A stretch of 64,000 nucleotides of DNA from Pelagovum sp. HNIBRBA483. Its GTDB lineage: Bacteria; Pseudomonadota; Alphaproteobacteria; Rhodobacterales; Rhodobacteraceae. The notes under the pieces are model-generated. The model did no database searches. It saw only the letters and a program-made list of their open reading frames with translations, and was not told the origin of the DNA. The DNA lies in NCBI RefSeq assembly GCF_040931995.1, contig NZ_CP162412.1, positions 1,240,001 to 1,304,000 on the forward strand, read 5' to 3'. Numbering within the stretch: position 1 is the stretch's first letter; every line of letters begins with the position of its first letter. Of this stretch, positions 1-7,682 are shown in pieces. The position numbers and the translations under genes were made by a program.

Positions 1-1039
1 TGACGTAGACCGTATCACCGTCGCGAATGGCGAAGTCACGGGCCATGAACACGCCGTTCGGTTTCGTTAGATCAAGCACATAGATGACGCGCTGGGTGCC
101 GATGAGATCGTTGCGCCCGACGAGTTGTTTGGCGATTTCTTCCGGCTCGTTTCGGAAGACAAAAACGCCGGTTGGGTCTGCTGCGTTGGCGCTGAGGCCA
201 CCCACTTGGGCAATGGCTTCAATGGCGGAGATAGACTTGCTTTGGAACTGCACACGGTTTTGTGCGCCGGTTGCACCGAGAGCGGTGAAGCTGCGGGTGT
301 CTTCTTCCACAATGATGCGGTCGTTGTTACGCAATGCAATATCAAGCCCAGGCATTTCATGCAGGTCTTCGAACCATACTGAACCGCGAGCCTCGCCGCG
401 CACGACTGTGACCTGGGCGATTTCCGGCTCGATACGGACGCCGCCTGCGCGGGCGAGCATGGCGCTCAGTGTGCGTGTCGGGCGCTCAATCGGGTAGACA
501 CCTTGCGCACCAACACCGCCGAGGACGGAGACGCTAGCGCCATCACCCGCGAGGCGTCGCACTTGAACTTGCGGTTCGGGTGTTTGTTCTTCGAGCCGTT
601 CGGTAATCAGGCGGCGCAGGGCTTCAGGTGTATTCCCCGAAGCGCGCAGGCGACCCGCATAAGGGATGAAGACAAAGCCTTGCCCATCGACCTGTACCTC
701 GTCGAGTACGGTGGCGTTCTGGCCGCTCGGAACCAGTAGGCCGTCATCGACGTTTTCCCAGATTGTGATGCCGATCACGTCGCCGGGGCTGATTGTGTCA
801 GAGCCGAGGATGCCAGCATTCTGGAAGCCGTCGGAGAAACCGAGCGCCGGCGCGACTGCCGCGATGCGGTTCACGCGGTCATCGACGGTCAGAACGAATG
901 CGTCGCCTTCCTCCAGAACGGAGCCGGAGAAGATTTCGGCTTTGTTGGGGCCGGAACGCGGAAGGCCGCATGATGAAACAACCAATGCGGCGGCAAAGAG
1001 AAGCGCGCGACTGGCCAGTCGCTTGTTTAAGGGTTTCAC
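1..1039 (-). CDS. Polysaccharide export lipoprotein, Wza/KpsD-like (3' end outside window)
   Basis: Reading from a GTG preceded by GAGGAGA gives a protein with a lipoprotein signal ending in LVVSSC-G, so Cys24 is the likely acylated residue. A polysaccharide export (Poly_export) domain follows, with DTISPGDVIGITIWE and VDGQGFVFIPYAGRL, and then SLBB-type repeats such as VSVLGGVGAQGVYPI. Family members form the outer-membrane or periplasmic channel that exports capsule or exopolysaccharide. The frame is still open at the window edge after about 346 codons, close to the usual 360-400 aa, so little is missing. The neighbouring kpsS-like gene on the same strand supports a capsule export locus. 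The GTG start is chosen for its ribosome site and complete signal peptide. Confidence 0.85.
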   Translation of the reverse strand, partial: MKPLNKRLASRALLFAAALVVSSCGLPRSGPNKAEIFSGSVLEEGDAFVLTVDDRVNRIAAVAPALGFSDGFQNAGILGSDTISPGDVIGITIWENVDDGLLVPSGQNATVLDEVQVDGQGFVFIPYAGRLRASGNTPEALRRLITERLEEQTPEPQVQVRRLAGDGASVSVLGGVGAQGVYPIERPTRTLSAMLARAGGVRIEPEIAQVTVVRGEARGSVWFEDLHEMPGLDIALRNNDRIIVEEDTRSFTALGATGAQNRVQFQSKSISAIEAIAQVGGLSANAADPTGVFVFRNEPEEIAKQLVGRNDLIGTQRVIYVLDLTKPNGVFMARDFAIRDGDTVYV

Positions 1040-1175
1040 TGCTCGGTCTCCTCGACCTGTTATTTTTGCCTCGATTTTTGGAAAGCGTAGTCGATCAGGC
1101 TCCGCAATGCTAGAAAAAGCGTGCAAGGTTAGCGTGTGTTTAGGGGGAACTGTTGCGCGTGAGACTCGCCGCCCG

Positions 1176-2480
1176 CTACTTGACCAGCCGCAAATTCTGG
1201 CGTGGGGGCAGCTTGCCGGCGCGGAGGGCGTCGTAGGGATCCTCCTCGCTGAGCATCATGTCGACCACTTGTCGCAACAGTTGGCGCCGGCCTCTGGTGG
1301 AATAGAAGCTGCCGGGTATCTGGCTGGTTTCAAGCAGGAACCGCCGATAATCGCGATAGGCACGGCTGTCGGGGCGCTGCGGATTCGCGAAGAAATCCTC
1401 GATGCTGTCAGCGGCTACGAATTCCGGTTTGTCATATACCGCCTTGCCAAAGACCTTCAGGGGAATGGCCCGCCAAAGCACCTGCTGGGCGGCGGTTGAA
1501 TTGACGGTCACGGCTGTGCGGGCATCATCAAGGAGGCGCGCAAGTTTGCCGCCCCTGACATAGTGCACACGGTTGGAAATCCCGTATTTCCCTGCCAATT
1601 CACTGATCTTGCGGTTCAGGGGCAATTGGCCGTTCTCGAGTGGATGTGCCTTGAAAACGAGGTGGTGGTGTTTTGGTGCGCCTGTCGCGAAACCTGCAAT
1701 GACCACTTCGAGAAACTCCGCCATCGAGTTGAATGGTGAGTGGGCGATAAAGCTGGAGTCATGTTCGAGCTGTAGCAGCGCAAGGTGGTACGGATAACCG
1801 CCGCGACCGATGCGCCATGTTTGCAGCATCCGGCCAAGGGCGATGACCGGCATAAGGAGCAAGCGCCGCGTGTAGAGGGTGGTTTCAGTCCACAGAGGCA
1901 GCGCGCGATGGGGTTGGAAATTGCGATAGTCGCCGTTCCTGAATAAAACGAACCAGTGGTAGAGTGCGCCATAGAAGATATGCTGGCGCATGTCGCCCCA
2001 GCGGGCTGGTGGTTCTGGAATATCCAGATCCGAGTGGGCCAATGCGCTGCGCATGTCGTCAATCGACAGATCCATCAGACGGGAATTGCCGTTGGAGCCA
2101 TCGCGCTCGTAGGTGCACCAATAGGGGCGCATGTAGCCTTCTTCGAAAACATGAATGTTGATGCCCATTTCGCGCGCGATGTCGATAGCCTGGGCATGTA
2201 TTGGGCGGGTGTCGCCGTAGAGGACAATGTCGGTGACGGAGTGCTTACCCAACAAACCTTCGAAGAATGCCGGCCAGTCGCCAGACGGGGCGGTGAACGG
2301 AATGTAGCCGCCGGCGCCGAACCAGAATGCGCGGTCCCCGGCGTTGAATCCGACACGAAAAACCTTGGCACCCGCGGCGCGGATCATACGGCCCAGACCG
2401 TAGAAGAACGGTCCGTGCGGGCCTTGGAGGAATAAAAAGGTTCTCTGCTCTTTTGACACCGAAGCCACCGAATGCACCAA
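1176..2480 (-). CDS. kpsS: Capsule polysaccharide biosynthesis/export protein, KpsS-like
   Basis: The 434-aa protein opens with FLFLQGPHGPFFYGLGRMI, typical of the KpsS/Capsule_synth family. In group 2 capsule systems KpsS adds beta-Kdo residues to the phosphatidylglycerol terminus that anchors the capsule. Further family-like segments are LYGDTRPIHAQAIDIA, VFEEGYMRPYWCTYE, HHLVFKAHPLENG and the late VTVNSTAAQQVLWR, which resembles the CMP-sugar glycosyltransferase fold. Length fits the family at about 400-430 aa. The gene lies upstream of the Wza-like lipoprotein on the same strand with about 136 bp between them, so co-transcription is plausible. The exact acceptor and sugar cannot be read from sequence. 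Confidence 0.8.
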   Translation of the reverse strand: MVHSVASVSKEQRTFLFLQGPHGPFFYGLGRMIRAAGAKVFRVGFNAGDRAFWFGAGGYIPFTAPSGDWPAFFEGLLGKHSVTDIVLYGDTRPIHAQAIDIAREMGINIHVFEEGYMRPYWCTYERDGSNGNSRLMDLSIDDMRSALAHSDLDIPEPPARWGDMRQHIFYGALYHWFVLFRNGDYRNFQPHRALPLWTETTLYTRRLLLMPVIALGRMLQTWRIGRGGYPYHLALLQLEHDSSFIAHSPFNSMAEFLEVVIAGFATGAPKHHHLVFKAHPLENGQLPLNRKISELAGKYGISNRVHYVRGGKLARLLDDARTAVTVNSTAAQQVLWRAIPLKVFGKAVYDKPEFVAADSIEDFFANPQRPDSRAYRDYRRFLLETSQIPGSFYSTRGRRQLLRQVVDMMLSEEDPYDALRAGKLPPRQNLRLVK

Positions 2481-2606
2481 GTAACACCGTCACTCTAGCA
2501 TATTTTGCGGCGGTAATAAGACCTTAGGCTGAAATCGTCGCGGCGAAGTCTTGCCGGGATGCGCGCGAACTTATAGGTCATCGCAAGTGCCAAACAGGAG
2601 CAGATC

Positions 2607-3209
2607 ATGTTCACCGGGATCATTACAGATATTGGCGAAATCCTCGAAATCGAGAAACGGGGCGATTTGCGTGCGCGTATTCTCACGCGGTACGACGTTG
2701 AGACGATCGATATTGGCGCTTCGATTGCCTGCGATGGGGTGTGCCTGACGGTCGTTGCCACGGGAGAAGCGCCGCGTAACTGGTTCGATGTCGATATCAG
2801 TGCGGAGACTGTGAACCTGACGAATATCGGGCAGAATGACTGGTCCGCAGGTCGCAGGATCAACCTAGAGCGGGCGCTGAAGATTGGCGACGAACTGGGG
2901 GGTCATATCGTCTCCGGCCATGTGGACGGCGTGGCGCATTTGGTCGAGATGTTCGACGAGGGTGACAGTACGCGCATGGTGTTTGAAGCCCCCGAACCGT
3001 TGGCCAAGTTTATAGCGCCTAAAGGGTCGGTTGCGCTGAACGGGACTTCACTGACGGTGAACGAGGTTGCGGGGTGCCGGTTTGGTGTGAATGTGATCCC
3101 ACATACCAAAGAAGTCACCACTTGGGGCGATCGTAAAGTCGGCGATGCGATCAACCTCGAAGTGGACACGATGGCGCGCTATGTGGCGCGATTGCGTGAG
3201 TGGGACTAG
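2607..3209 (+). CDS. ribE: Riboflavin synthase alpha subunit
   Basis: Converts two 6,7-dimethyl-8-ribityllumazines to riboflavin plus the pyrimidinedione, in the cytoplasm. The 200-aa protein starts with the diagnostic MFTGIITDIG and shows the internal duplication of two lumazine-binding barrels: IACDGVCLTVV in the first half and VALNGTSLTVNEV in the second, with GGHIVSGHVDG between them. AGGAG lies 7 nt before the ATG. It opens a riboflavin operon continuing into ribBX, ribH and nusB. The gene upstream is divergent, so the operon promoter must lie in the 126-bp gap. No FMN riboswitch motif was recognised there. Confidence 0.95.
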   Translation: MFTGIITDIGEILEIEKRGDLRARILTRYDVETIDIGASIACDGVCLTVVATGEAPRNWFDVDISAETVNLTNIGQNDWSAGRRINLERALKIGDELGGHIVSGHVDGVAHLVEMFDEGDSTRMVFEAPEPLAKFIAPKGSVALNGTSLTVNEVAGCRFGVNVIPHTKEVTTWGDRKVGDAINLEVDTMARYVARLREWD

Positions 3210-3268
3210 GTTGCTTTCGACCTGCGTGACGGTCTTTGGGCGCGGGTGGTCGAGTTTGACAGGGCGCG

Positions 3269-3322
3269 GCAATGCCGGATCTTGCATTGCGACGCTGCAA
3301 GCCCTTTCCAATGCGGGCTTGC
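3269..3322 (+). other. Two tandem stem-loops between ribE and ribBX
   Basis: Inside the 148-bp gap, GCAATGC and GCATTGC can pair around an 8-nt loop. Directly after, GCAAGCCC and GGGCTTGC form a perfect 8-bp stem around a 10-nt loop. Neither is followed by a T-run, so they do not look like a Rho-independent terminator. They could set mRNA stability or ribBX expression; that role is inference. Confidence 0.4.
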
Positions 3323-3357
3323 TGGATTAGATGCCCTGTAACGCCGAAAGGGAAGCC

Positions 3358-4482
3358 ATGCCAACGCCATTTGAAACACCTGGTCCTGTCGAATCCGATT
3401 GGAGCGAAGCCATCAGCCCGATCGAAGAGATCATCGAAGATGCCAGAAATGGCCGGATGTTTATCCTTGTTGATCATGAGGATCGGGAGAATGAGGGTGA
3501 TCTTGTGATCCCCGCGCAGATGGCGACACCCGAGGCGATCAATTTCATGGCGACGCATGGGCGGGGATTGATTTGCCTGTCGCTGACAAATGAACGGATC
3601 GAGACGCTTGGTTTGCAGCTGATGTCGACCAACAACTCCTCGCGCCATGAGACTGCCTTCACGATTTCGATCGAGGCCCGCGAGGGTGTGACGACGGGGA
3701 TCTCAGCGCACGACCGCGCCCGCACGGTGGCGGTGGCGATTGATGGAAGCAAGGGTGCCGCCGATATCGCGACGCCTGGTCATGTGTTCCCTTTGCGGGC
3801 GCGTGCAGGCGGCGTGTTGGTCCGCGCAGGGCATACCGAGGCGGCTGTTGATGTAAGCCGTCTGGCGGGCCTGAATCCGTCCGGTGTGATCTGTGAAATC
3901 ATGAATGAGGACGGCACCATGTCGCGGCTGCCGGAGCTTGTCTCCTTTGCGCAGAAGCATGGTTTGAAGATCGGGACGATCAGTGATTTGATCGCCTATC
4001 GTCGTCGCCACGATAACCTTGTGAAAGTCGAAACCGATCAAGTCATCGAAAGCGAGTTCGGTGGTGAGTGGCGGATGCGGATTTATTCGGACCTGACCCA
4101 CGGCGACGAGCATATTGTGCTGTCCAAAGGCGATCTGGGTGGTGACGCGCCGGTGCTTGTGCGGATGCATGCCATGGACCCGATGCTGGATATCGTCGGC
4201 ACTGGCCCCAAAGGGCGCGCATCGGAATTTAGCGCGGCGATGCATGCCGTGGCAGAAGAGGGACGGGGCGTGGTTGTCCTCCTGCGGGATACGGCGATGA
4301 AGCTTGATGTTGCTGACGAGGTATCGCCAAAGACCCTGCGCCAGTACGGGCTTGGTGCGCAGATCCTGAGCTCTCTGGGCTTGTCGGATATCGAGTTGCT
4401 GACCAACTCGCCCATGCCGAAGGTTGTTGGGCTTGAAGCCTATGGCTTACGGATTGTCGGAACACGAAAGATCGGGGTTTAA
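3358..4482 (+). CDS. ribB: 3,4-dihydroxy-2-butanone 4-phosphate synthase with degenerate GTP cyclohydrolase II domain (RibBX type)
   Basis: The N-terminal half is a complete DHBP synthase, making the four-carbon precursor of lumazine from ribulose 5-phosphate: [12 protein letters not shown] at residues 38-49, [12 protein letters not shown], and [10 protein letters not shown]. The C-terminal half has GTP cyclohydrolase II shape ([20 protein letters not shown]) but lacks the zinc-binding cysteines (no CxSECxxGD or CDCG) and the EGRGIGL segment, so it should not open GTP. This matches the RibBX variant known in Proteobacteria, meaning GTP cyclohydrolase II must be encoded elsewhere. A longer frame begins nine codons upstream; the ATG chosen has AAAGGGAAG just before it. 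Length is 374 aa. Confidence 0.92.
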   Translation: MPTPFETPGPVESDWSEAISPIEEIIEDARNGRMFILVDHEDRENEGDLVIPAQMATPEAINFMATHGRGLICLSLTNERIETLGLQLMSTNNSSRHETAFTISIEAREGVTTGISAHDRARTVAVAIDGSKGAADIATPGHVFPLRARAGGVLVRAGHTEAAVDVSRLAGLNPSGVICEIMNEDGTMSRLPELVSFAQKHGLKIGTISDLIAYRRRHDNLVKVETDQVIESEFGGEWRMRIYSDLTHGDEHIVLSKGDLGGDAPVLVRMHAMDPMLDIVGTGPKGRASEFSAAMHAVAEEGRGVVVLLRDTAMKLDVADEVSPKTLRQYGLGAQILSSLGLSDIELLTNSPMPKVVGLEAYGLRIVGTRKIGV

Positions 4483-4487
4483 GATCA

Positions 4488-5027
4488 ATGGCCGGTTCAT
4501 CTCACCATATTCTGCCGCGTCCGAAGTTTGATACGCCGGTCAAGATCCTGATCGTCGTGGCCCCGTATTACAAAGATATTGCTGATAATCTCGTTGCGGG
4601 GGCGCAAGCCGAAATCGCTGCAGCGGGGGGATCACATGAGGTGATCGAGGTGCCGGGCGCACTGGAAGTGCCGACCGCGATTGCGATGGCGGAGCGCTTG
4701 AGCAGCTATGACGGATATGTGGCGCTGGGCTGTGTGATCCGTGGTGAGACGACCCATTACGACACCGTTTGCAACGATTCGAGCCGCGCGCTTCAGTTAA
4801 TGGGGTTGCAGGGGCTTTGCATTGGCAATGGTATCCTGACTGTTGAAAATAAGGACCAAGCGGATGTGCGGGCCGACCCTGAGGGCCAGAACAAAGGTGG
4901 TGGCGCGGCTGCTGCGGCCTTGCACCTGATTGCGCTGGAGCGTAAGTGGGGCGGCGCCCGAAAGGGTGTCGGTTTTACCGGTGATATCCTCCTCGCCCGC
5001 AACAAGGACGGCAGCGAAAACGCATGA
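4488..5027 (+). CDS. ribH: 6,7-dimethyl-8-ribityllumazine synthase
   Basis: Condenses DHBP with the ribitylamino-pyrimidine to give lumazine, the substrate of RibE. Family motifs are clear: IVVAPYYKDIADNL near the N-terminus, EVPGALEVPTAI, and LGCVIRGETTHYD, which contains the catalytic His. At 179 aa it is slightly long because of a tail after the core. It starts 5 nt after ribBX stops and its ATGA overlaps nusB, so the three are almost certainly co-translated. Confidence 0.95.
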   Translation: MAGSSHHILPRPKFDTPVKILIVVAPYYKDIADNLVAGAQAEIAAAGGSHEVIEVPGALEVPTAIAMAERLSSYDGYVALGCVIRGETTHYDTVCNDSSRALQLMGLQGLCIGNGILTVENKDQADVRADPEGQNKGGGAAAAALHLIALERKWGGARKGVGFTGDILLARNKDGSENA

Positions 5028-5491
5028 CCCGCTCATCTCCTCAATCCCGCAGCATGAAATCAGCGTCGCGGCTTTATGCCGTGCAAGCGCTCTTCCAGAT
5101 GGAGGCGTCCGAACAGACCGTTGAGGCTGTGTGCCGCGAGTTCGAGGACCATCGCTTTGGCGCGGTCTATGAGGGCGAGGAAATGCAGGAGGGGGATGTC
5201 GACTTCTTCCGCAAGCTTGTGGATGTCGCCGTTGATCAACAGGCCAAGATTGACCAAGCAACGGATCGCGCGCTGGTGGCCAAGTGGCCGATCAAGCGGA
5301 TTGATCCAACGCTGCGCGCCTTGTTCCGCAGCGCTGGTGCTGAATTCGTAAACGCGGAAACGCCGCCGAAGGTAGTGATTGTCGAGTTTGTGCAGGTGGC
5401 TGAAGCATTCTTCCCCGAAGGGAAGGAGCCGCGTTTTGTGAATGCGGTGCTTGATCACATGGCGCGTGAGTTCCGGCCTGACGCTTTCTGA
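5024..5491 (+). CDS. nusB: Transcription antitermination factor NusB
   Basis: NusB binds BoxA RNA with NusE (S10) to promote antitermination on rRNA operons. The 155-aa protein shows the all-helical family pattern: ASRLYAVQALFQME near the start, DRALVAKWPIKRIDPTLRALFRSA in the middle, and PPKVVIVEFVQVAEAFF with FVNAVLDHMA at the end. It overlaps ribH by 4 nt. The ribH-nusB order is common across bacteria and supports the call. An internal Met (MKSASRLY) is an alternative start. Confidence 0.93.
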   Translation: MTRSSPQSRSMKSASRLYAVQALFQMEASEQTVEAVCREFEDHRFGAVYEGEEMQEGDVDFFRKLVDVAVDQQAKIDQATDRALVAKWPIKRIDPTLRALFRSAGAEFVNAETPPKVVIVEFVQVAEAFFPEGKEPRFVNAVLDHMAREFRPDAF

Positions 5492-5604
5492 TAACGGGCC
5501 TGTGGCCGGTGGCTTGACGCCGCGCATCCGAGGCAATTTGTCAGGCTGATTTTTGTCTCGTTGGGCGTGTAGTATACTCAGGAACCACGACTCTGGAGGC
5601 TGCT

Positions 5605-5919
5605 ATGCCGAAGTTGATTGCGCTTTATATTCGCAGTGTGGCGATTGGCTTTGCCTTGGCGGGACTGTTCGTGGGCTTATTGCTCTGGCTCGACATTGCC
5701 GGATTGGGCGGGCTTGTCTGGCGCTCTGATCAAATGGTGTTGGCGGTTGCGATGCTGGTGATGTTCCACGGGGTGGTCTTTGCCGGTGTGCAATTTGCCT
5801 ATGCGATTATGAGAATGGCAGAGCCGAGCGGCGGGCAGGGGGGACGTGGAAAACCCATTCAAAACAAGGCTTTGATTCCTGCCCTCGTGCGGGCAGTGCC
5901 GCCCGCGAGGCGGCGGTAA
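5605..5919 (+). CDS. Small two-helix membrane protein, unknown function
   Basis: A 104-aa protein with two hydrophobic spans, about residues 13-34 (VAIGFALAGLFVGLLLWLDI) and 44-67 (MVLAVAMLVMFHGVVFAGVQ), and a polar Gly/Arg-rich tail. GGAGG 6 nt upstream of the ATG supports the start. I recognise no functional family. It follows nusB by 113 bp and may be its own unit. The last 12 codons run through a strong GC-rich inverted repeat that opens the structured region downstream. Confidence 0.7.
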   Translation: MPKLIALYIRSVAIGFALAGLFVGLLLWLDIAGLGGLVWRSDQMVLAVAMLVMFHGVVFAGVQFAYAIMRMAEPSGGQGGRGKPIQNKALIPALVRAVPPARRR

Positions 5920-6120
5920 AAGGCGGCGAGAACCACAGCGACCGTATGGGTTACGAATTCCCGAGGACCTGTGTGAACAGGTGGGCGCCAGATAAATAGG
6001 CCAGGACCTAAACAGAGCCAGCTCCCTCGGATTTGCTTAAGGCCACCGGAATTGACCCGTGCTACGCGAAGAGCAGAAACTCGCCTGCGTGACAGGTAGG
6101 GCCTACGCGCTTTCGGCGCA
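5884..6120 (+). other. Structured intergenic region, possible non-coding RNA
   Basis: There is no coding potential on either strand between the small membrane protein and the next minus-strand gene, yet paired elements are dense. A 10-bp stem (CCTC-GCGGGC with GCCCGC-GAGG) overlaps the end of the preceding gene. ACCTGT-GTGA-ACAGGT is a perfect stem closed by a GNRA loop. CCGAGG before and CCTCGG after it could enclose that hairpin, and GTAGGGCCTAC follows near the end. I looked for RNase P, SRP, tmRNA and cobalamin-riboswitch core motifs and did not find them. The identity and strand are uncertain; 6S or an unclassified RNA remain possible. Confidence 0.3.
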
Positions 6121-6125
6121 AGGGG

Positions 6126-6290
6126 TCAGAGATCGTCTTCGGTGCTTTCGAGATCAAGGAGCCAGCCGCCGGGGCCGACGATATGATCCGGAAGCCGGTG
6201 CAAGATCCGCTCGACGACGGCGAGGGTGATCATTGCAAGGCCGATTTCGGTAAGGGTGATGTTGCCATAGAGAAACGCGAGCAGACTCAT
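6126..6290 (-). CDS. Small putative membrane protein, 54 aa
   Basis: An ATG-to-TGA frame below the usual size cut-off encodes 54 aa with one hydrophobic segment (TLTEIGLAMITLAVVERIL, about residues 12-30) and an acidic end. Third codon positions are strongly G/C (GGC, ATC, CTC, GTC, CGG throughout), matching the real genes around it, which is unlikely for a random frame. The ribosome site is weak. Function is unknown. The roughly 190 bp between this start and mmcB hold nothing else recognisable beyond an AT-richer promoter-like stretch. Confidence 0.5.
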   Translation of the reverse strand: MSLLAFLYGNITLTEIGLAMITLAVVERILHRLPDHIVGPGGWLLDLESTEDDL

Positions 6291-6482
6291 AATCAAATTC
6301 TTTCGTTTCGCCCCGGAACCCTGATCGGGGGGAAATGCGGCAATCCCGTGGCGGCGAGGGGGCGGTCAGGTGATTTACCGAATATTTACGAAACAAACCG
6401 TTTCAAACCGTGAAATATGCATATCTCTTGCAGGGTGGAAAATGGGATTGACCAATGTTCTCCTTATGTTCATGTTAAGATC

Positions 6483-6962
6483 ATGCCGATAAATGAACTT
6501 GCATCCAGTTTAGAGCAAAACCCCCTAACAGCCGGTCAACTGATCGCGCGGGGGGTGTGTAGGCATTTGCTTTCGCTGGATTTTGTCTCGGTCGAGGAGC
6601 TGGTGCCGACGCGCGGATTGCGGGTCGATGTGATGGCGCTTGGTCCGAAGGGCGAGATTTGGGTCATAGAGTGCAAATCGGGCGTGGCGGACTTTCGCAC
6701 CGATCAGAAGTGGCAGGGCTATCTGGAGTGGGCGGATCGTTTCTTTTGGGCGGTGGATACCGACTTTCCGACTGAGATTCTGCCTGATGAAACGGGGCTG
6801 ATCATTGCTGATGCCTATGGCGCCGAGGTCATTCGGATGGGGCCGGAAACGCCGCTACCAGCGGCGCGGCGCAAGGTAATGACGCGCAAATTCGCCCGCC
6901 ATGCGGCGCGGCGCCATCATTGGGAACGGGATCCGGGGCTTAGCGCTTCCCGCCGCTGGTAA
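6483..6962 (+). CDS. mmcB: MmcB family DNA repair protein (PD-(D/E)XK nuclease-like)
   Basis: The 159-aa protein contains RGVCRHLLSLDFVSVEELVP, then VDVMALGPKGEIWVIECKSG with the D...ExK signature of PD-(D/E)XK nucleases, and KWQGYLEWADRFFWAVD. This matches MmcB, a family of predicted alphaproteobacterial endonucleases linked to DNA-damage tolerance. A longer frame begins 22 codons upstream, but its extension is not family-like. Its 3' end overlaps the convergent small gene by 23 bp. Substrate specificity is unknown. Confidence 0.85.
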   Translation: MPINELASSLEQNPLTAGQLIARGVCRHLLSLDFVSVEELVPTRGLRVDVMALGPKGEIWVIECKSGVADFRTDQKWQGYLEWADRFFWAVDTDFPTEILPDETGLIIADAYGAEVIRMGPETPLPAARRKVMTRKFARHAARRHHWERDPGLSASRRW

Positions 6963-7140
6963 CGCTGCGCGCGGCGATGGCCGCTGCGCGAATTTCTTCA
7001 GCGATTTCATCGGCTTCGTCGGGTTCGAAATCCATTGGGATCTCGACGCCATCGGCCTCGATGAACAGCCGGACCATGCCGCTGTCGGTGGGACCGATTT
7101 GCAGGTTGGCTTCGACGTCGCGTTCTGTGTTGATACCCAT
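6940..7140 (-). CDS. Conserved small acidic protein (DUF6324-like)
   Basis: A 66-aa acidic protein with VEANLQIGPTDSGMVRLFIE, then VEIPMDFEPDEADEIAEEIR. This is a short beta strand pair followed by an amphipathic helix, a layout I associate with a Rhodobacterales-restricted family. AGGAG lies 9 nt before the chosen ATG; in-frame upstream Met codons lack such a site. No function is known. It converges on mmcB with a short 3' overlap. Confidence 0.7.
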   Translation of the reverse strand: MGINTERDVEANLQIGPTDSGMVRLFIEADGVEIPMDFEPDEADEIAEEIRAAAIAARSVTSGGKR

Positions 7141-7269
7141 GGGTGGATGCTCCTGAAAAACGTTCATTGAGTACAGTCTGGCTTTCAGCGATGCAAGGCG
7201 GCAAACATGCATTTGCGGCGGATTAGCCCCTTGCAATCTGTGAGCGGCGGCGGTAATTCCCCCGCCAGT

Positions 7270-7346
7270 GCCGCCTTAGCTCAGTTGGTTAGAGCGCTGG
7301 ATTGTGGATCCAGAGGTCCCCTGTTCAAGCCAGGGAGGCGGTACCA
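7270..7346 (+). tRNA. tRNA-His (anticodon GTG)
   Basis: The cloverleaf is complete: acceptor GCCGCCT with AGGCGGT, D arm GCTC/GAGC, anticodon stem CTGGA/TCCAG with loop TTGTGGA, five-base variable loop, T arm CCCTG-TTCAAGC-CAGGG, A73 and encoded CCA. The base before G1 is T, so no G-1 is encoded. Position 1-72 is a G-U wobble and the discriminator is A. This is the atypical alphaproteobacterial tRNA-His, recognised by a divergent HisRS. Confidence 0.97.
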
Positions 7347-7412
7347 TCTCCCCCTACATGACAAGGTGAATGCCGCAGGGCAGAAAAACTGCGTTTTTGC
7401 GTGGAAAAGTGG

Positions 7413-7451
7413 ATGCACAATCCATGCACAACTGATGCACATCCTATGCAT
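7413..7451. repeat. Four 11-bp-spaced ATGCACA-type iterons
   Basis: ATGCACA begins at 7413, 7424 and 7435, and ATGCAT at 7446, each exactly 11 bp after the last, so all lie on nearly the same face of the helix. They sit 67 bp downstream of tRNA-His in non-coding DNA. Such spacing is typical of a cooperative protein-binding array, for example arm sites of an integrase that used the tRNA. No integrase gene is present. Confidence 0.5.
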
Positions 7452-7511
7452 ATCGCACCTGCAGAAAGATGAACGGAAGGTTAAGAAGCTGCCGCTCAAA
7501 AAGCAGGTTTC

Positions 7512-7640
7512 GAGGACCGAATAGCACCGCAGGTGCCGGTCCTATCGCCAGACCGCCCGCGAGGGCTGGCGATTTGGATGGGGTGTGCCTCTGGGTAGAG
7601 GGCGAGCGGATGTGGTGGGATAAATTGCGCTGCTCGGGCG
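7512..7640. repeat. Degenerate dispersed repeat, copy A
   Basis: This copy contains AGGTGCCGGTCC, then ACCGCCCGCGAGGGCTGGCG, then a GATTTGGATGGGGTGTGC core and GGATAAATTGCGCTG. It aligns with copy B 171 bp downstream and copy C about 9.6 kb away. An open plus-strand frame through copies A and B repeats the peptide pattern GAGP...GDL..VC...EG.R, but with no ribosome site or family match I do not call it a gene. Confidence 0.5.
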
Positions 7641-7682
7641 TTGGGATACCATCCTGTGGTCTGGCGACATCGCGTGCCTTCT

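Noticed and set aside
2481-2606. FMN riboswitch before ribE
   Set aside because: Looked for the conserved FMN-riboswitch core segments (GGGGCAGGGTG-type) and did not find them.
5884-6120. RNase P RNA, SRP RNA, tmRNA or cobalamin riboswitch
   Set aside because: Their invariant cores (GAGGAAAGTCC, GGTCAGGTCCGGAAGGAAGCA, an ANDN-type tag, GCCGGAAGACCTGCC) are not present.
7413-7451. CRISPR array
   Set aside because: Repeat unit is only 7 bp at 11-bp period, far too short, with no cas genes.
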